This document shows, one piece after another, positions 6,280 to 7,765 of a stretch of 7,765 bases of DNA. The notes beneath the pieces are model-generated. The model ran no database searches. It had not been told where the DNA came from and was given only the letters and a program-made list of their open reading frames with translations. The stretch is taken from contig JBOGXB010000085.1 in assembly GCA_050694215.1 (NCBI GenBank), positions 1 to 7,765 of the forward strand. The letters are read 5' to 3'. Position 1 is the stretch's first letter. Each line of letters opens with the position of its first letter. The translations under genes and the position numbers were made by a program. The stretch comes from JBOGXB01 sp050694215. GTDB lineage: Bacteria; Actinomycetota; CADDZG01; WHSQ01.

Positions 6280-7016
6280 ACGACGACGGTTCGCTCGTCC
6301 GGCTCGAGGGCATCCACAAGTGGTTCGGCAGCAATCATGTGTTGAGGGGTATCGACTTCTCGGTGTACCCGGAGGCCGTGGTCGTGATCATCGGCCCCTC
6401 GGGCTCGGGCAAGTCGACCCTGCTCCGCACCATCAATCTGCTCGAGGAGCCGACTCAAGGCAGGGTCCTGTTCGACGGACGGGAAATCACCGACATCCGC
6501 ACGAACGTGAACGAGGTCAGGACCCACATCGGGATCGTCTTCCAAGCGTTCAACCTCTTCCCGCACAAGACCGCCAAGCAAAACATCACGCTCGCGTTGC
6601 GCAAGGTACTGGGGATGAACGAGGGGGAGGCGTCCGACCGCGCGGAGCAAGAGTTGGAGCACGTCGGTATCGAGGAGAAGGCGGACTCGTATCCGGCGCA
6701 GCTTTCCGGGGGACAGCAGCAACGCGTCGCGATCGCGCGCGCTCTTGCGATGCGCCCCAAGCTGATGCTCTTCGACGAGGTCACCTCGGCCCTCGATCCT
6801 GAGCTGATCAAAGAGGTCCTCGACACGATGAAGCGCCTCGCGGACGAAGGGATGACCATGGTGATCGTTACGCACGAGATGGGGTTCGCGCTTGAGGTCG
6901 GGACGCGGGTCCTATTCATGGACGAGGGGAGGATCATCGAGGACGGCGACCCGAAGGAGGTCTTTGCCCATCCTAGTGACGAGCGCCTCAGGTCGTTCCT
7001 CGCCCATGTCCTCTAG
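6276..7016 (+). CDS. Amino-acid ABC transporter ATP-binding protein, GlnQ/HisP family
   Basis: This is the cytoplasmic ATPase of the polar amino-acid importer, expected to form a homodimer under the permease. Its 246 residues are standard length. Motifs seen are Walker A GPSGSGKST (40-48), Q-loop Q90 in GIVFQAFNLFPHKTAKQNI, signature LSGGQQQR (143-150), Walker B LMLFDE (163-168), D-loop SALDPE (171-176) and switch histidine H200 in VTHEMGFA. FQ-FNLFPH, SALDPEL and THEMGFA are diagnostic of the polar amino-acid subfamily. The residue after the Walker B glutamate is Val (DEVTSALD) instead of the commoner Pro, a variant that also occurs in this subfamily. The ATG lies in an ATGA overlap with the permease stop and has only a weak purine-rich ribosome-binding site, so translational coupling is likely. 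The 3' end overlaps the next gene by 11 bases. Confidence 0.95.
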   Translation: MNDDGSLVRLEGIHKWFGSNHVLRGIDFSVYPEAVVVIIGPSGSGKSTLLRTINLLEEPTQGRVLFDGREITDIRTNVNEVRTHIGIVFQAFNLFPHKTAKQNITLALRKVLGMNEGEASDRAEQELEHVGIEEKADSYPAQLSGGQQQRVAIARALAMRPKLMLFDEVTSALDPELIKEVLDTMKRLADEGMTMVIVTHEMGFALEVGTRVLFMDEGRIIEDGDPKEVFAHPSDERLRSFLAHVL

Positions 7017-7392
7017 TCGGGCGCTGGTGGCCGCCACTGTGCTGGGGATTTTGATGGCGTGCTCGTCGGACGATGAAGACAGGAGAGTGCTGCCGCAGGC
7101 GACCACGGGCCCGTACGTGTCGGTCGCGGTCGACAATCACTTCCACGACGTGCACCCAGACAACCCTCCAGATATCCAGGCCGACCGCCCCTTCGTGATA
7201 AAGAACCAGGGTCGCAACCTGCACAACTTCACCGTGGTCGGGACGCCCGTGAGCAAGGACATCAAGCCCGGGGCGCAGATCGGCTTCGACCCAGTCGGCG
7301 AGGAGTTCCCCCCAGGCACGTACGAGATCGTCTGCCGCTATCACGGGGAGCAGGGCATGACCGGCGAGTTCACCGTGGTCGACGACGGATAG
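7006..7392 (+). CDS. Cupredoxin (type-1 copper) lipoprotein
   Basis: This is a predicted membrane-anchored extracytoplasmic blue-copper protein of 128 residues. The N-terminus MSSSRALVAATVLGILMAC is a short lipoprotein signal with lipobox LMAC; C19 is the lipidated residue, followed by the acidic tether SSDDED. The rest is a single cupredoxin-like domain. Its type-1 copper ligands fit the plastocyanin pattern: H73 in GRNLHNFTV, then C110, H113 and M118 in CRYHGEQGM (C-x2-H-x4-M). An additional histidine cluster, HFHDVH (45-50), is not part of the standard copper site. The ATG at 7006 is inside the last codons of the ATPase gene and lacks a good ribosome-binding site, so it may be translated by reinitiation. 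An open frame extends upstream to 6892, but the signal peptide fixes the start at 7006. Electron transfer is the usual job of this fold. Copper delivery or storage is the alternative. The partner is unknown. Confidence 0.85.
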   Translation: MSSSRALVAATVLGILMACSSDDEDRRVLPQATTGPYVSVAVDNHFHDVHPDNPPDIQADRPFVIKNQGRNLHNFTVVGTPVSKDIKPGAQIGFDPVGEEFPPGTYEIVCRYHGEQGMTGEFTVVDDG

Positions 7393-7404
7393 CATCTCGG
7401 CGCC

Positions 7405-7765
7405 ATGACGGAACTGACGGTCGAGACGCTCGGCGACACGCCGATCGACGACGTGCTCGCGACCATCGACGAGGAGCCGCCCTCCTATCGCGATCTCTAC
7501 TACCGGTGGGAGCGACAGCAGTGGGAGGCGACCGCGATCGACCTGTCGGAGGACCGGAGGCAGTGGACCGAGGAGCTCAGCGAGCACCTCAAGCGCTCGC
7601 TGCTGTGGGGCCTTGCGTCATTCTACGTGGGCGAGCAACAGGTGACCGAGACGCTCGTCCCCTTTGTCGACGCGGCCCCCAGCGAGGAGCAACAGGTCTT
7701 CCTCTCCACCCAGCTCGTCGACGAGGCGCGCCACACGGTGTTCTTCGACCGTTTCTACGCGGAGG
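7405..7765 (+). CDS. R2-like diiron protein, R2lox-type (3' partial)
   Basis: This is the N-terminal 120 residues of a ferritin-like protein of the ribonucleotide reductase small-subunit superfamily, cut by the window end. Seen are WERQQWEATAIDLSEDRRQW (35-54), GEQQVTETLVPF (76-87) with the putative first metal ligand E77, and the helix LVDEARHTVFFDRFY (104-118) with the E-x2-H metal pair E107/H110. From memory of the family, the pattern resembles R2-like ligand-binding oxidases (Mycobacterium tuberculosis Rv0233: GEEAV, then EEAKHTQVF) more than class I NrdB, which usually has Asp at the first ligand position. V80 sits three residues after E77, where R2lox has the valine of its Val-Tyr crosslink. 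The other ligands and the tyrosine lie beyond the window. It starts 12 bases after the copper protein with no obvious ribosome-binding site. The superfamily call is firm; the R2lox subtype is likely. Other ferritin-like oxidases and genuine NrdB remain possible. Confidence 0.78.
   Translation, partial: MTELTVETLGDTPIDDVLATIDEEPPSYRDLYYRWERQQWEATAIDLSEDRRQWTEELSEHLKRSLLWGLASFYVGEQQVTETLVPFVDAAPSEEQQVFLSTQLVDEARHTVFFDRFYAE

Noticed and set aside
6892..7005. An upstream extension of the cupredoxin frame, 38 codons inside the ATPase gene
   Set aside because: The added residues are Arg/Ser-rich out-of-frame translation of the ATPase, and a proper lipoprotein signal begins at 7006.

Overview
The window is GC-rich, with strong G/C preference at third codon positions, GTG starts and tightly overlapping genes. 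All nine supported genes lie on the + strand and there is almost no non-coding DNA. The lipoproteins, the two amino-acid importers and an R2-like diiron protein suggest a high-GC actinobacterium (Actinomycetota), probably an uncultured lineage. This is inference from base composition and protein style. No rRNA or marker gene is present to place it.

Bases 1-4137 hold a branched-chain amino-acid (HAAT/Liv-type) ABC importer in the order livH (5' end cut by the window), livM, livG, livF. The genes abut or overlap by 1-4 bases and are clearly one operon. The matching periplasmic-type binding protein (LivK) is not in the window and probably lies upstream. LivM has an unusual N-terminal extension of about 240 residues with around six hydrophobic segments.

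Bases 4207-7016 hold a second importer, of the polar amino-acid (PAAT) type: a family-3 solute-binding lipoprotein, an integral permease and a GlnQ-like ATPase. It is separated from livF by a 69-base gap. The permease also has an N-terminal extension: three extra predicted membrane segments and an extracytoplasmic loop carrying two cysteines.

Bases 7006-7392 encode a small lipoprotein with a type-1 (blue) copper site of the cupredoxin fold. Its start overlaps the end of the ATPase gene by 11 bases. Twelve bases after it begins an R2-like diiron protein, most like the R2lox branch of the ribonucleotide reductase small-subunit superfamily, cut off by the window end. The spacing suggests that the PAAT genes, the copper protein and the R2-like gene may be co-transcribed, so an importer may be linked to extracytoplasmic electron transfer or metal handling and to an oxidase. 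That link is inference only.

No tRNA, rRNA, CRISPR array, insertion sequence or convincing terminator was seen. The gaps over 10 bases are 4138-4206, 5053-5130 and 7393-7404. They hold ribosome-binding sites and one short palindrome.
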